A DNA stretch of 64,000 nt, taken from positions 744,001 to 808,000 of the forward strand of contig NZ_CP040792.1 in NCBI RefSeq assembly GCF_021952865.1, read 5' to 3'. Below, one piece after another: positions 8,906-17,750 of the stretch (position 1 is the first letter of the stretch; each line of letters opens with the position of its first letter). This DNA is from Clavibacter californiensis (GTDB taxonomy: Bacteria; Actinomycetota; Actinomycetes; Actinomycetales; Microbacteriaceae). Both the position numbers and the translations under genes were made by a program. Under the pieces are notes generated by a model. That model made no database searches. It worked only from the letters and a program-made list of their open reading frames with translations, and had not been told where the DNA came from.

Positions 8906-9020
8906 ATGCTCAAGCGAATCGCGACCACTGTGACGACTGCGGCGTTCGCCGCCGTCCTTCTCGCCGGATGCTCGACGACGGCCGGCTCGACTGCCTCGTC
9001 GGAAGCGCCGGCCGGCGACG
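8906..9020 (+). pseudogene. Lipoprotein N-terminus, truncated
   Basis: Strong ribosome-binding site (AAAGGAGG, 5 bases from the ATG) followed by a lipoprotein signal: MLKRIATTVTTAAFAAV then LLAGCSTTAGS, with a lipobox LAGC around residue 22. After about 38 residues the reading frame turns into unrelated arginine-rich sequence, while a different frame continues as a LysR C-terminus. The start resembles solute-binding lipoproteins of actinobacterial ABC transporters. I interpret it as the 5' stump of such a gene left after a deletion; the open frame nominally continues to 9622, but the extension looks like out-of-frame noise. It might still be translated into a short junk-tailed peptide. Confidence 0.6.
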
Positions 9021-9353
9021 GCTCTGCTCCTGAGGGAAGAAGGCTCCGGCACTCGCGCGACCCTCGCCGCATGGCTCAGGGAGGCCGGCGTGGACATGTC
9101 GGTTCCGGCCGCGGTGCTGGAGACCACGAGCATCATCCGGGCGAACGCGCAGGCCGGCATCGCACCGGCGGTGATGAGCCTCCGCACGGTCGCCGCCGAC
9201 ATCGACGCTGGATCGCTGGTGCGGGTCCCGCTCTCCGGGCCGCCACTCGCCCGGCCGTTGCGGGCGATCTGGTCGGGGGAGCCCCAGCCGGCTGGTTCTG
9301 CTCTCCTGCGCGTCGCCCACGAGGTGGCCGGTCGGGGTCAGCGCAGCCCGTAG
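9021..9353 (+). pseudogene. LysR-family regulator, C-terminal fragment
   Basis: In the frame ending at the TAG at 9351-9353 the translation reads LLLREEGSGTRATLAAWL, then LETTSIIRANAQAGIAPAVM, and ends near RPLRAIWSGEPQPAG. This is the C-terminal half of a LysR substrate-binding domain: the EGSGTR loop, the conserved S-I-x-x-x-V/A-x-x-G-I-A strand, and the RPLRAIW segment. The DNA-binding half is missing and there is no start codon at the left edge, where it abuts the lipoprotein stump. It is therefore a gene fragment of about 110 codons produced by a deletion or recombination event. Confidence 0.6.
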
Positions 9354-9500
9354 GGCGGCTCCGGATCGTCCTCCGCGATCTCGGTGGGCCGGTCGTGCTT
9401 CGCGACGCGTTCTCCGCGGGCGGGGGCGCCGGATGTGACCTGTCCGGTTCCGCCGCCGACGACGAGGTCCGCGATGGACGTGTCGGTGATCTCGCGGGAC
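9338..9500 (-). pseudogene. Possible C-terminal gene remnant, function unknown
   Basis: On the minus strand, ending at 9338, a frame reads SREITDTSIADLVVGGGTGQ and closes with EIAEDDPEPPYGLR. It has the acidic, ordered composition of a real C-terminus rather than the arginine-rich look of a shadow frame, and it overlaps the LysR fragment tail by 16 bases in a convergent arrangement typical of compact genomes. I do not recognise the family. No start codon with a ribosome-binding site is evident, so if real it is truncated at its 5' side; the left-hand limit given is approximate. Confidence 0.25.
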
Positions 9501-9666
9501 AGGTGCGACGCCGAGCGCGTCGGGGACGCTCGGAGGTTCCGTGGACTGCTTCGGGGCACGCGGAGAGCGGGATCGCCCCGCGCCACGTGCCCCTCGCGGT
9601 GTGCCGTGCGCGCGTCCCCTGACGGGCAGGCCGGGGAGGTCCGTCGTGACATCACGTGCAGACAGC

Positions 9667-9920
9667 TCACGTGCACGACGGCGCCTCGTCCCCTGAGCCT
9701 CCCCCGCGCTCCGGTATCGGATGCGGGAGCATGGCGATGTCCGTGTGGAGCAGCTGACGCCGTCCGGGGGAGAGCCCGACGAGCTCCGTGACCCGCTCAG
9801 GCCTGTCCGGGGTCGCTCGCGCCCGACCGATGCAGCCGGGCGACGCGAGGCGCTCCACGACCGGCGTCATGGTGCCCCGCGTCAGCGCCAGCAGCTGCCC
9901 GGACTCCGTCACCGCCCGCG
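9667..9920 (-). pseudogene. MarR-family regulator remnant
   Basis: A minus-strand frame reads QLLALTRGTMTPVVERLAS, then RARATPDRPERV, then SPGRRQLLHTDIAMLP. This is the recognition helix and wing of a MarR winged-helix protein (typical family pattern: L-x-x-G-T-L-T-P-x-x-x-R-L-x-x-x-G followed by a D-x-R wing and L-T-x-x-G-R-x-L). The wing and following helix look scrambled (RPERVTELVGLSPGRR), suggesting small indels. The N-terminal half is missing: the frame runs on into the GH43 gene next door without a start. I interpret it as a decayed gene. Confidence 0.5.
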
Positions 9921-12614
9921 TCACCCACAGGCGCGAGCGGGGTACGCGGCCGTCAGCCGGGCGCCGGCGGCCGTCGCGGTGAGCGAACCGGCCGCGACGG
10001 CGGTGGCGCGCGTCGTGAAGGCGTGCGTGGCGTTCCCCGCGGGAGCCGCCGTCAGCGTCGGCGAGGAGCCCCACGCCGAGCCGATCACGACCGACAGCGG
10101 CGAGGTGCCGGTGTTCCGCACCACGCCGGTCACGACGACCTTGCCCGCCACGCACCGTGTCGAGGCCGTGAGCGAGGCCGTCGCCGCGGTGACGACGGTC
10201 GCGGTCACCTTCACGGCCGTCGAGCTGGAGAGCACTCGACCCGACGCGTCGTAGGCAGTCGACCCGCCTGCCCCGATCCACTGGTCGTCGTTCGCGCCGA
10301 CAGTGCGCACGACCCCGGTGACGGGGTAGCGGCCGGGCGCCGTGCCCACCGACGAGGTGTCCCAGGTGATGGGCTGCGAAGCGGTGCCGCGTCCGTAGGC
10401 GAGCACGACATCGGTGCGCGCGGGGAGGGAGCTGACGGATCCGACCTCGCCGAAGTCGGACCGCACGGCGGATGCCGCGTCCGCGGCGCGCACCTCGGCG
10501 TACTGGCCGGCGGTGAGCGAGACGATTCCACCGTGCTTGGTCGACGGCGCGAGCGAGAAGCCCGGGTCGACCAGTTGCGTCCAGCCGGCGTCGAGGTCGT
10601 TCGTGACCATCGGGCGGTAGCCGGCGGCGGGGATGACGTCGACGTAGAGGTACCAGCGATCGGCGCCGTGGTCCTTGAACACCGCCGGCCCCTCCACACC
10701 GCTCGGATTCCCCCCGGACCAGACGGCGCCGATCCGATCCTGCAGCTGCGTCCACTTGGTCGCCGGGAGCCACCACTGCGTCGCCGTCGTCGACTCCATG
10801 TAGATGCCGCGGCCGGTGCCGTTGTCCTTCGAGATGCGGTAGGTCGTCCCGCCGTCCTGGATCATCGTCGTGTCGATCACGTCGGCTCCGGTGTCGATGA
10901 ACGTGCCGCCGTAGGAGTAGGTGGCCTGCGTGAAGTCGGTGGTCGCGCCCCACAGCACCCGGGACGCGCCCGAGCCCGGTGCGTGCCCGGCGTCCGGGTA
11001 GACGGTCGAGGACCAGTAGACGACGAACGCGCCCTTGCCCGCGCCGGCGTAGTCGGGCACCCAGGTCGCCTCGGGAGCCCACATCATGCCGGCCTCGAGG
11101 GTCTTCTTCCCGGCGGCGTCGAGCGCCACGTCGAACTGGCGCACGTCGCTCCAGGACACCAGGTCGGTCGACTCCCAGACGTTCATCTTGGTGCTGCCCT
11201 GGGTGGTCCAGTAGCACCAGGTGGTGCAGGAGCCCGTGCCGCGGTCGCCGCCGAAGACCCGCAGGTCGGTGGCGATGATGTAGTACTTCTTCGTCTGCGG
11301 GTTGTAGGTGAGGTACGGGTCGCGGACGCCGGTCGTCCCGAGGTCGGACGCGAGGATGGCCTTGCCGCCGTTCAGCGGATCCCACTTCTCGGGGTCGTCG
11401 CCGCGGGAGACGTCGAGGTAGATCTTCTCGGCGTAGCCCTGAGCGTCCTCGACGAAGTGCACCATCATGTAGCCGTACGGGGTGTCGACGCCGACCTGCG
11501 GCTCGACGGTGACCGCGACCTGGCGCGACTGCGCGACGCCCCGGATCGACGCGGTCGCCGTGAGCGTGGAGGTCCGCGCCGCCTGACCGGCGGCCGGGCG
11601 ATCGGCCGTGAGCGTGCGGCCGTCGGCGGCGATGCGCAGCGTCGGGTCGCTCGAGGCCCAGGTGACGGCTCCGCCGTAGTCGGGGAGGTTCGTCGTCGCG
11701 TCGTCGACGGTCACGGCCGCGACCCCGGACAGCACGGCGGAGGTCGCCGCCGTGAAGGACGATGCGTGCAGCTTCGCGTCGACGTTCGACACGGCCGCGA
11801 CCTCGTCCCCGGTGAGCGCGCGGTCGTAGACGCGGAACGTCGACACCTCGCCCGCGTAGAAGGGGTCGGGATACGGTGCCCGGCCGATGGTGTTCAGCGA
11901 CTGGTCGGCCACCGACGACGGCCGGAGGGCGGTCGGAGCGGAGGCGACGCGCGCGCCGTCGACGAAGAACGAGATGGTCCCCGCGCCGGCGTCGATCACC
12001 GAGGTGAGGCTGTACCAGCGGTCGGCGGAGATCCCGGAGGCGCTGCGGGCGTTGTTCTCGCCGTTCCCGCCCGTGGTGGTGATCGCGGTGCGCACCTTGT
12101 CGCGCACGGAGGCGAACCAGTACTGCGAGGTGCTGTCGCTGCCGATGTTCCAGAGGAAGTGGAAGGTGTCCAGCATCGACGCGTTCGCGCGGGTCTCGAT
12201 CGTCACCGTCCCGGACGTCTTCCCGGTCAGCAGGTCGTCGGGCAGCTCGACCCACGGTGCGGCGCTGGACTTCGCGCCGCCCGTGAGACGCAGCGACGTC
12301 CCCGTCCAGAGAGCGTCGCTCCCGTTCACGACGCGGGCGGCACCCACGGCGCCACCGGCGGCGTTCGGCACCGACGTGCCGCTCGCCTGCGTGAAGCGGT
12401 AGTCGGCGAGGAGACCCGAGGTCGGGACGACGGGCTCCGCGGCCGTGGCCACGGCGGGGGCGACGAGCCCCGAGGCCAGCACCGCCCCGAGGCCGATCGC
12501 GGCGACCGCGGCCCGCAGCGGGGATCGACGGATGGGGTGGCTGGCCGGTTCAGGCCGCATCGCGCGCCGGCGTGCACCGGAGAGAGCGGTGCTCCACCGC
12601 GGGGAGATTCTCAT
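9921..12614 (-). CDS. Secreted GH43-type glycosidase with LamG, Ig-like and Cys-bracketed C-terminal domains
   Basis: 897 aa, exported: an N-terminal signal with an n-region of about 30 residues, a hydrophobic core AAVAAIGLGAVLASG and a cleavage site near ATAAEP. Domains in order: LamG/concanavalin-like (about 60-250), atrophied-Ig-like (about 265-360), five-bladed GH43 propeller (about 375-720), and a C-terminal module from RCVAGK to the last residues ACG. The GH43 acidic triad is visible as Asp432 (GVRDPYL), Asp581 (IDTTM) and Glu641 (VEGPAVF). GH43 enzymes are arabinanases, arabinofuranosidases or xylosidases; the specificity here is open. Start: AAGGA then ATG at 12614. It has no copy of the shared operator; instead a 12-C tract lies upstream on its coding strand. 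Confidence 0.88.
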   Translation of the reverse strand: MRISPRWSTALSGARRRAMRPEPASHPIRRSPLRAAVAAIGLGAVLASGLVAPAVATAAEPVVPTSGLLADYRFTQASGTSVPNAAGGAVGAARVVNGSDALWTGTSLRLTGGAKSSAAPWVELPDDLLTGKTSGTVTIETRANASMLDTFHFLWNIGSDSTSQYWFASVRDKVRTAITTTGGNGENNARSASGISADRWYSLTSVIDAGAGTISFFVDGARVASAPTALRPSSVADQSLNTIGRAPYPDPFYAGEVSTFRVYDRALTGDEVAAVSNVDAKLHASSFTAATSAVLSGVAAVTVDDATTNLPDYGGAVTWASSDPTLRIAADGRTLTADRPAAGQAARTSTLTATASIRGVAQSRQVAVTVEPQVGVDTPYGYMMVHFVEDAQGYAEKIYLDVSRGDDPEKWDPLNGGKAILASDLGTTGVRDPYLTYNPQTKKYYIIATDLRVFGGDRGTGSCTTWCYWTTQGSTKMNVWESTDLVSWSDVRQFDVALDAAGKKTLEAGMMWAPEATWVPDYAGAGKGAFVVYWSSTVYPDAGHAPGSGASRVLWGATTDFTQATYSYGGTFIDTGADVIDTTMIQDGGTTYRISKDNGTGRGIYMESTTATQWWLPATKWTQLQDRIGAVWSGGNPSGVEGPAVFKDHGADRWYLYVDVIPAAGYRPMVTNDLDAGWTQLVDPGFSLAPSTKHGGIVSLTAGQYAEVRAADAASAVRSDFGEVGSVSSLPARTDVVLAYGRGTASQPITWDTSSVGTAPGRYPVTGVVRTVGANDDQWIGAGGSTAYDASGRVLSSSTAVKVTATVVTAATASLTASTRCVAGKVVVTGVVRNTGTSPLSVVIGSAWGSSPTLTAAPAGNATHAFTTRATAVAAGSLTATAAGARLTAAYPARACG

Positions 12615-12681
12615 GGGAGGTCCTTCGTGTGCGAGGCGAGACGACGGCGCTGCCGGCCGTGATCCGTCGGGGGTCGATGTC

Positions 12682-12693
12682 GGGGGGGGGGGG
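12682..12693. repeat. 12-base homopolymer G tract
   Basis: Uninterrupted run of 12 G on the plus strand (12 C on the coding strand of the downstream GH43 gene), 68-79 bases upstream of that gene's ATG. Such tracts slip during replication and can alter promoter spacing. The run could also be an assembly or sequencing artefact in length. Confidence 0.8.
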
Positions 12694-12712
12694 AGGAGGA
12701 CGGGTGGACGGG

Positions 12713-12744
12713 GTGCGGGGCGGACCTTCCGGTCAGCCCCGCAC
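12713..12744 (-). terminator. Hairpin terminator after the 1108-aa GH43 gene
   Basis: Inverted repeat GTGCGGGGC ... GCCCCGCAC (9 bp) continued by a 2-base mismatch and 3 more pairs around a TTCC loop. It lies 17 bases beyond the stop codon of the upstream gene. There is no U tract, as is common in high-GC actinobacteria. Confidence 0.55.
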
Positions 12745-12760
12745 CTCGTCAGCCTCAGCC

Positions 12761-15700
12761 TCAGCCGCAGCGAGCGGCGGGATAGGCGGTGGTGACCGGC
12801 GTGCTGACGGTCCCCGCCACCGCAGTGCCGGACAGCGTTCCCGCGGTGATCGCCGTCGCCCGCGTGGTGATCGCCAGGGTGGCGGTCTTCTGCGCCCCGA
12901 TGCTCTGCGTGCGCTCACCCCACGGCGTCGCCCAGGTGACGACCGTGGCTGCCCCGGTGTTCTTGGTGACGATCGTGACGACGGCCTTGCCCGAGACGCA
13001 CCGCGACGTGGCGGTGGAGGTCACGGCCGAGGTAGCCGCACGGACGACGACCGTGGCGGTGACGGTCCGGTTCGCGGGCGCCACCTCCTGGTCCTTCGTC
13101 AGCGACAGGTCGAGCGTGCCGTTGGCGCGGACGTTGACCGCCTTGAACCAGGTGTTGCGGTCGGAGTCGAAGAGCCCGCCGGCGCCCTGCGGGTCCGTCG
13201 CCGTGTGCGGGTCCGGGTAGGGGCGGGCGTGGTACGCGAGCACCAGGTTCCCCGACTCGTCCTTGGCGAACGAGTTGTGGCCCGTGCCCGCCTGCTTCTT
13301 CGTGTAGTACGCGGTCTCGTCCGCCCCGATCCGCCCGGTGGACGTGTCGTTCGTGTCGAGCACCGGGAAGGCGGTCTGCTTCCAGCTGGCCGGGTCCTGG
13401 AGGTCCGCGTTCGCGGTCGTCGTGAGGAGCCCGAGGCTGTAGTACTTGTCGACCGTGCCGCCGGAGTAGGTGATCGAGATCGCATCACCCTGCTGCACCA
13501 TGAAGGGCGCCTCGACGATGCCCTGGTCGGCTCCCTCGGAGGTGTCGCTGGGCGTGGGAGACCGCTTGCCGCTCTCCCAGGGCTGGGACTCGCTGTAGAC
13601 CCGGGTCAGCTGGCCGTCGACGAGCGGGACGGTGCCCTTCGGGCCCATCTTGGCCTTGCCGATCAGGATCTGGCCCCCGTTGGGCATGATCCAGTAGCCC
13701 TGCTGGGCTCCGGCCTCCGTGCGCTCGAAGTAGCTGACGTCGAACGCGGCGCCGTCGAGGACGACGGGCTCGCCCCAATTGGACTGGTCGAGGAAGCCGC
13801 CGGCGGCGATCGACGCGTCCGTGCCCGTGTAGGGGATCATGACGGTGTTGTCGCACCAGCCGCCCACGGGGGCGTAGCCCTTGTTCATGCCGGCGACGAT
13901 CCACCAGGTGCCGTTGATCTTGTGGAACTCCTGCGCCCAGATGTACCCGCCCCAGCCGTAGAAGGTGTTCGGGTACTGCGCCTGCTTGCCGGGTGTGCCC
14001 TTGTCGGGATCGATGACGATCTGCTCCGGCGCGTCCTGCAGCCCTGCGAGGGTCGTGGCGCGCTTGAGGCCGATCTTGCGGTAGCTCGAGCTCTCCTCGA
14101 TCGGTCCGGTGGAGGGCTGGCCGTAGTGCGACCCGGTCAGGTAGTAGTAGCCGTCGTCGGGGTTCAAGAAGACGAACGGATCGGCGCGGGCGTCGCTGAC
14201 CATCTCCTCGGGGTCCTGCTGGACGGTCCCGGAGACCTGGTACGTGCCCGGCTTGCTGGTGTCGACGCCGGAGAGGTCGTCCTGCCAGTCGACGTTCAGG
14301 CTCTTCTTCGACCCGTCGTTGTAGGTGAGGGAGGCCTGCTTCGGGAGGGCGGCGGCGACACCGCCGGCTCCGGCGCCCTGGGCGACGGAGGCGTCGATCT
14401 TCTCGACGCCCGTGTTCCGGAGGTCGACGTAGTTCTTGTAGAAGGTGTCGAACTCGGTGGTGGACAGCGCGAGATCGCTCGCCTGGTCCTGCGTGGCCCA
14501 GGACGGGAGTCCCGCGCCCTGGACGCCGAGGGATCGGACGTCGGCCTTCGACGTGACGCCGAGCGCGGTGCTCGTGGTCAGGTCCGCGAGGACCGTCACG
14601 CGACCCTCGCCGGTGAGCAGATCGGTCCAGAAGACCTTGTACTTCTGGCTGGTGGCGTCGAACACGATCCGCGGGTCGCTCACGACCGAGCCGGGGGCGA
14701 TCCGCACGGCCCGCTGCTGGGTGAAGGTGCGTCCCTCGGGGGAGGTCCACACGTAGATGGAGTCGGTCGCGTTGTTCTGGGAGGAGACGGCGCCGAGAGC
14801 GCCGTTCGCGAAGCGGAAGAGGCCGGGGGATCCCACCTGGGCGTTCGGTCGCGCGCCCTGGTCGCCGTCGTTGCCGACGTACAGGATCGCCTGGGCGCGG
14901 TTCAACGGCTCCCAGGTGGTGCTGCCCGCGGGCAGCGCGGCGGCGTACAGGGCGTCCGCCCGGCGGTCGTCCTGGTACGCCAGCGGGTCGTCCTTCGTCC
15001 CGTCGGTGGTCGTCACCGTCTTGACGTACGTGGCGATCCGGCCGCCGGCGGCGGCGATGCGGCTGTCCCACCGGTACGTCTGGGCAGAGCCCTCGACGGT
15101 GGCGGTGAGCGTGACGGCCGCCGTCCCGGTGCCGAGCCCGGTGGTGTCCACCGCCCCGTTCGCCTGCACGCGGCTCGCGCCGGCGCCCGTGGCTGCCCAT
15201 GTCACCTGCTTGCCGAGGACGCGCGAGGGGAGGTCGCCGAGCACGGTGGACGGGACTGCGAGGGCGGCTCCGACGTCGGAGGGCAGGGCCGTGGCCTCCG
15301 CGCCGAGCTCCGTGCCGGAGAGCGCCCGGTCGTAGATGCGCAGGTTGTCGACCAGGCCGGAGAAGTACTCGCCGCCACCCCAGTTCGCCTTGCCCACCTG
15401 CAGGACGCCGCCGGAGGATCCGAGGATCTGGGTCAGCGGGATCCCGGATGCGTTGACGGCGACCGGCTTCCTGTCGACGAAGAGCCGCGTCGTCGTCGCG
15501 GTGACCACCAGGTCCACGTGCTTCCACTCCGCGTTCGCCGCGGGGGCGTCCAGGTTGCCGGAGGTGTTGCGACCGGTGGCGTTGTCGTACCGCTCGACGG
15601 TGACCCCGGATGTGCGGTCGAGCACGCCGAGATAGTGCTCCTGGGCGTACTCCTGACGCGTGGCGGAGCGCGCCGCGAAGACCGTCCACCCGGCGTTCGC

Positions 15701-16087
15701 CGCCGAGTCGGGCTTGCTGTCGTACGAGATCGTCACACTCTGACGGCCGGCCAGCACGGCCTTGCCGTCGGTGGCGGTGAGGTCGAGCCACGACGAGGGG
15801 GAGATGCGCGCTGCCGTCCCCTGGCCCGTCTTGCCGGGGACGAGGTCCGGGGCACCGACGACGGAGGCACGCGTCGTGCGATCGACGAACGCCCCGCCGG
15901 TGGGGGCGGCGTCGAAGGTGAAGTCGGCGAGGAGGCTCTGCTCGGGCGACGGGACCGTGTCGGCCGCCGACGCGGCGACCACGGGCACGGCGCACGAGAC
16001 CAGCAGCGCGATCGACGCCACGCCGGCCACGACGGGCACGCGCATGGTCCTCGGTTCGAGCCTCTTCGGTAGGGGGGACGTCGACAT
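12761..16087 (-). CDS. Large secreted GH43-type glycosidase, multidomain
   Basis: 1108 aa. The start ATG at 16087 (MSTSPLPKRLEPR) is chosen because GGAGAGG precedes it and a signal peptide follows directly (VVAGVASIALLVSCAVPVVA). Layout: LamG (about 45-235), atrophied-Ig-like (about 245-330), an extra GH43/sialidase-like half propeller with no obvious catalytic triad (about 335-560), Ig-like (about 575-625), the catalytic GH43 domain (about 630-1010), then the Cys-bracketed C-terminal domain (RCVSGK ... ARCG). Candidate triad: Asp636 (RADPFVF), Asp783 (FDVSYFE), Glu859 (VEAPFM). A LacI-type operator overlaps its promoter about 120 bp upstream. Likely an arabinan or xylan side-chain hydrolase; substrate unproven. 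Confidence 0.88.
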   Translation of the reverse strand: MSTSPLPKRLEPRTMRVPVVAGVASIALLVSCAVPVVAASAADTVPSPEQSLLADFTFDAAPTGGAFVDRTTRASVVGAPDLVPGKTGQGTAARISPSSWLDLTATDGKAVLAGRQSVTISYDSKPDSAANAGWTVFAARSATRQEYAQEHYLGVLDRTSGVTVERYDNATGRNTSGNLDAPAANAEWKHVDLVVTATTTRLFVDRKPVAVNASGIPLTQILGSSGGVLQVGKANWGGGEYFSGLVDNLRIYDRALSGTELGAEATALPSDVGAALAVPSTVLGDLPSRVLGKQVTWAATGAGASRVQANGAVDTTGLGTGTAAVTLTATVEGSAQTYRWDSRIAAAGGRIATYVKTVTTTDGTKDDPLAYQDDRRADALYAAALPAGSTTWEPLNRAQAILYVGNDGDQGARPNAQVGSPGLFRFANGALGAVSSQNNATDSIYVWTSPEGRTFTQQRAVRIAPGSVVSDPRIVFDATSQKYKVFWTDLLTGEGRVTVLADLTTSTALGVTSKADVRSLGVQGAGLPSWATQDQASDLALSTTEFDTFYKNYVDLRNTGVEKIDASVAQGAGAGGVAAALPKQASLTYNDGSKKSLNVDWQDDLSGVDTSKPGTYQVSGTVQQDPEEMVSDARADPFVFLNPDDGYYYLTGSHYGQPSTGPIEESSSYRKIGLKRATTLAGLQDAPEQIVIDPDKGTPGKQAQYPNTFYGWGGYIWAQEFHKINGTWWIVAGMNKGYAPVGGWCDNTVMIPYTGTDASIAAGGFLDQSNWGEPVVLDGAAFDVSYFERTEAGAQQGYWIMPNGGQILIGKAKMGPKGTVPLVDGQLTRVYSESQPWESGKRSPTPSDTSEGADQGIVEAPFMVQQGDAISITYSGGTVDKYYSLGLLTTTANADLQDPASWKQTAFPVLDTNDTSTGRIGADETAYYTKKQAGTGHNSFAKDESGNLVLAYHARPYPDPHTATDPQGAGGLFDSDRNTWFKAVNVRANGTLDLSLTKDQEVAPANRTVTATVVVRAATSAVTSTATSRCVSGKAVVTIVTKNTGAATVVTWATPWGERTQSIGAQKTATLAITTRATAITAGTLSGTAVAGTVSTPVTTAYPAARCG

Positions 16088-16195
16088 TGACGGTTCCTCT
16101 CCGGATTCACCCATGAACCCGACGCGGGGGAGCGGAGGCGCGAGCGCGCATCGCGAGTCGAGTGGGAGAGGACGTGAGGCCTCATCGACACGCTG

Positions 16196-16224
16196 AACGT
16201 AGTGCAGATTGTTCACGGTAACAA
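16196..16224 (-). promoter_or_regulatory. Promoter with LacI-type operator (site A)
   Basis: Minus strand: -35 TTGTTA (16219-16224), 17-bp spacer, -10 TACGTT (16196-16201). The operator TGTTACCGTGAACA (16210-16223) begins at the second base of the -35 and fills the spacer, so a bound repressor would block RNA polymerase. The TG..CG..CA framework over 14 bp is that of LacI/GalR-family sites. It controls the 1108-aa GH43 gene. Confidence 0.72.
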
Positions 16225-16352
16225 GAGCGTTGGTCGCTCAGTGCTCCTCGCTCCCCTGGCCCTCTCCTCGCCCGTGCCACCGGATGCAGGGCGGCCGGCG
16301 CCGTCGTCGTCGTCGTGCACCTCCTCGTCTCAGCGAGCTCCTCGCGGCGGTG

Positions 16353-17582
16353 CTACGCGGCGAGCTGCGCGCGGAAGCGCCGCCGGATGACCGCCGCCGT
16401 GACGAGACCTGCGGCGGTCACCCCCGCGGTGGTGAGGAAGACGGCGCTGGTGCCTGCGGTGCTGCCGATCGCGCCCGCGAGGATCGGGCCGGCGACCTGC
16501 CCGACGTACTGCGCGGACACGTTGTACCCCAGCACCAGCCCGACGCTCGTGTCGGGGAGGAGCCGCCGGATGGTCGCGACGACGCTCGGTGTGATCCCGC
16601 CCAGGGCGACGCCGGTGAGGAACCGCAGGATCGCGAACGTGACGAGGTCCGTCGCGAGCGCCTGCACCGCGAGGAGGAGCGTCGCGGCGACGAGGCTCAC
16701 CACGAGGACCTGCATGTGCCCGATCCGGTCGGCCAGGCGTCCGAGGTTCGGGCCGGAGAGGATCGTGCCGAGCGCCGTGAGCGAGAAGACCACCGCGGAC
16801 GAGATCGCCAGGCCGTCGGTGGAGCCGGTGAGGCTCTGGACGTGGGAGGCGATGATCGGCTCCACGGAGATCGTCGCGAACGTGAGCAGCGTCGACAGGC
16901 TCAGCAGGGCGAGGATCGCCAGCTTGTGCGGCACGGCGGCCCAGGACCCCGCTCGCCGCGAGCCGGCGCGTGCGGTGCCGTCCCGGGGGACCTCCCGGAG
17001 GAACACGCTGGTGCCGATGAAGGCGATGAAGATCAGTCCGCCCGTCGCCAGGAACGCGCCCTGCACGCCGATGGACTGCGCGAGGGTCCCCCCGATCAGC
17101 GGGCCGGCGATCGTGCCGGCCATGATCGCGGACGAGAGGACGCCGATGGCCCAGGCCGAGCGCTCCTTCGGGGTCTGGGCGGCCACGAGGATCGTCGATC
17201 CCGACGCGTAGCCGCCGAGGAGCCCGACGAGCAGGCGCAGCAGCACGAGCTGGGTCACGTCCTGGGCCAGTCCGATCAGGGACATGGCGATGGCCATGCC
17301 GAGGCTCGCGCGGATCAGCATGGGCTTCCGTCCGAACCGGTCACCGAGGTAGCCCCACAGCGGGGCCGTCAGCGCCGCGGTCAGGAACGTCGCCGCGTAG
17401 GCGATGCCGGACCAGAGGGTGGCCTCACGCGGGTCGTCGACGCCGAGGTCCCGGACGTAGAGGGGGAGGATCGGCAGGATCAACGTCATGCCGATGATCG
17501 TCGTGAACGAGCCGAGCGCGCACACGAGGAGGTTGCGGCGCCAGACGCGCGAGGCAGCAGGCGGTGGGGATGGATGGGTCAT
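16353..17582 (-). CDS. MFS transporter, multidrug-type
   Basis: 409-aa 12-helix major facilitator protein. Motif A is well kept after helix 2 (GYLGDRFGRKPML), and motif C-like sequence follows in helix 5 (IMAGTIAGPLIGG), which marks antiporters of the drug-efflux group. The second half begins near KLAILALLSLSTLL. An intact start at 17582 is preceded by GGAG. The MarR gene upstream on the same strand (gap 168 bp) suggests a regulated efflux pair, a common arrangement. It may export a plant phenolic or a toxic by-product of wall degradation, but the sequence does not say which. Confidence 0.85.
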   Translation of the reverse strand: MTHPSPPPAASRVWRRNLLVCALGSFTTIIGMTLILPILPLYVRDLGVDDPREATLWSGIAYAATFLTAALTAPLWGYLGDRFGRKPMLIRASLGMAIAMSLIGLAQDVTQLVLLRLLVGLLGGYASGSTILVAAQTPKERSAWAIGVLSSAIMAGTIAGPLIGGTLAQSIGVQGAFLATGGLIFIAFIGTSVFLREVPRDGTARAGSRRAGSWAAVPHKLAILALLSLSTLLTFATISVEPIIASHVQSLTGSTDGLAISSAVVFSLTALGTILSGPNLGRLADRIGHMQVLVVSLVAATLLLAVQALATDLVTFAILRFLTGVALGGITPSVVATIRRLLPDTSVGLVLGYNVSAQYVGQVAGPILAGAIGSTAGTSAVFLTTAGVTAAGLVTAAVIRRRFRAQLAA

Positions 17583-17750
17583 GAGCGGCTCCGTACGAGG
17601 GGGATCTGCGAAGGCAGCACGACCACCGCGACGGGGGCGCCTACCTGCTCAGGACCCGTCGCGGCGGAGAAGGAGCTGCCGCATGACCATGACGAGCTCA
17701 CGATAGGGCACGGCCTCCGAGGGGCGGGGCCCATGCGACGTCGGGTGTCG

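Noticed and set aside
10023-12662. Plus-strand open frame of 879 codons
   Set aside because: It is antisense to the 897-aa GH43 gene, is rich in Arg, Gly and Val as expected of a shadow frame in GC-rich DNA, and has no ribosome-binding site or domain.
12572-16072. Plus-strand open frame of 1166 codons
   Set aside because: Antisense to the 1108-aa GH43 gene, with the same low-complexity shadow composition.
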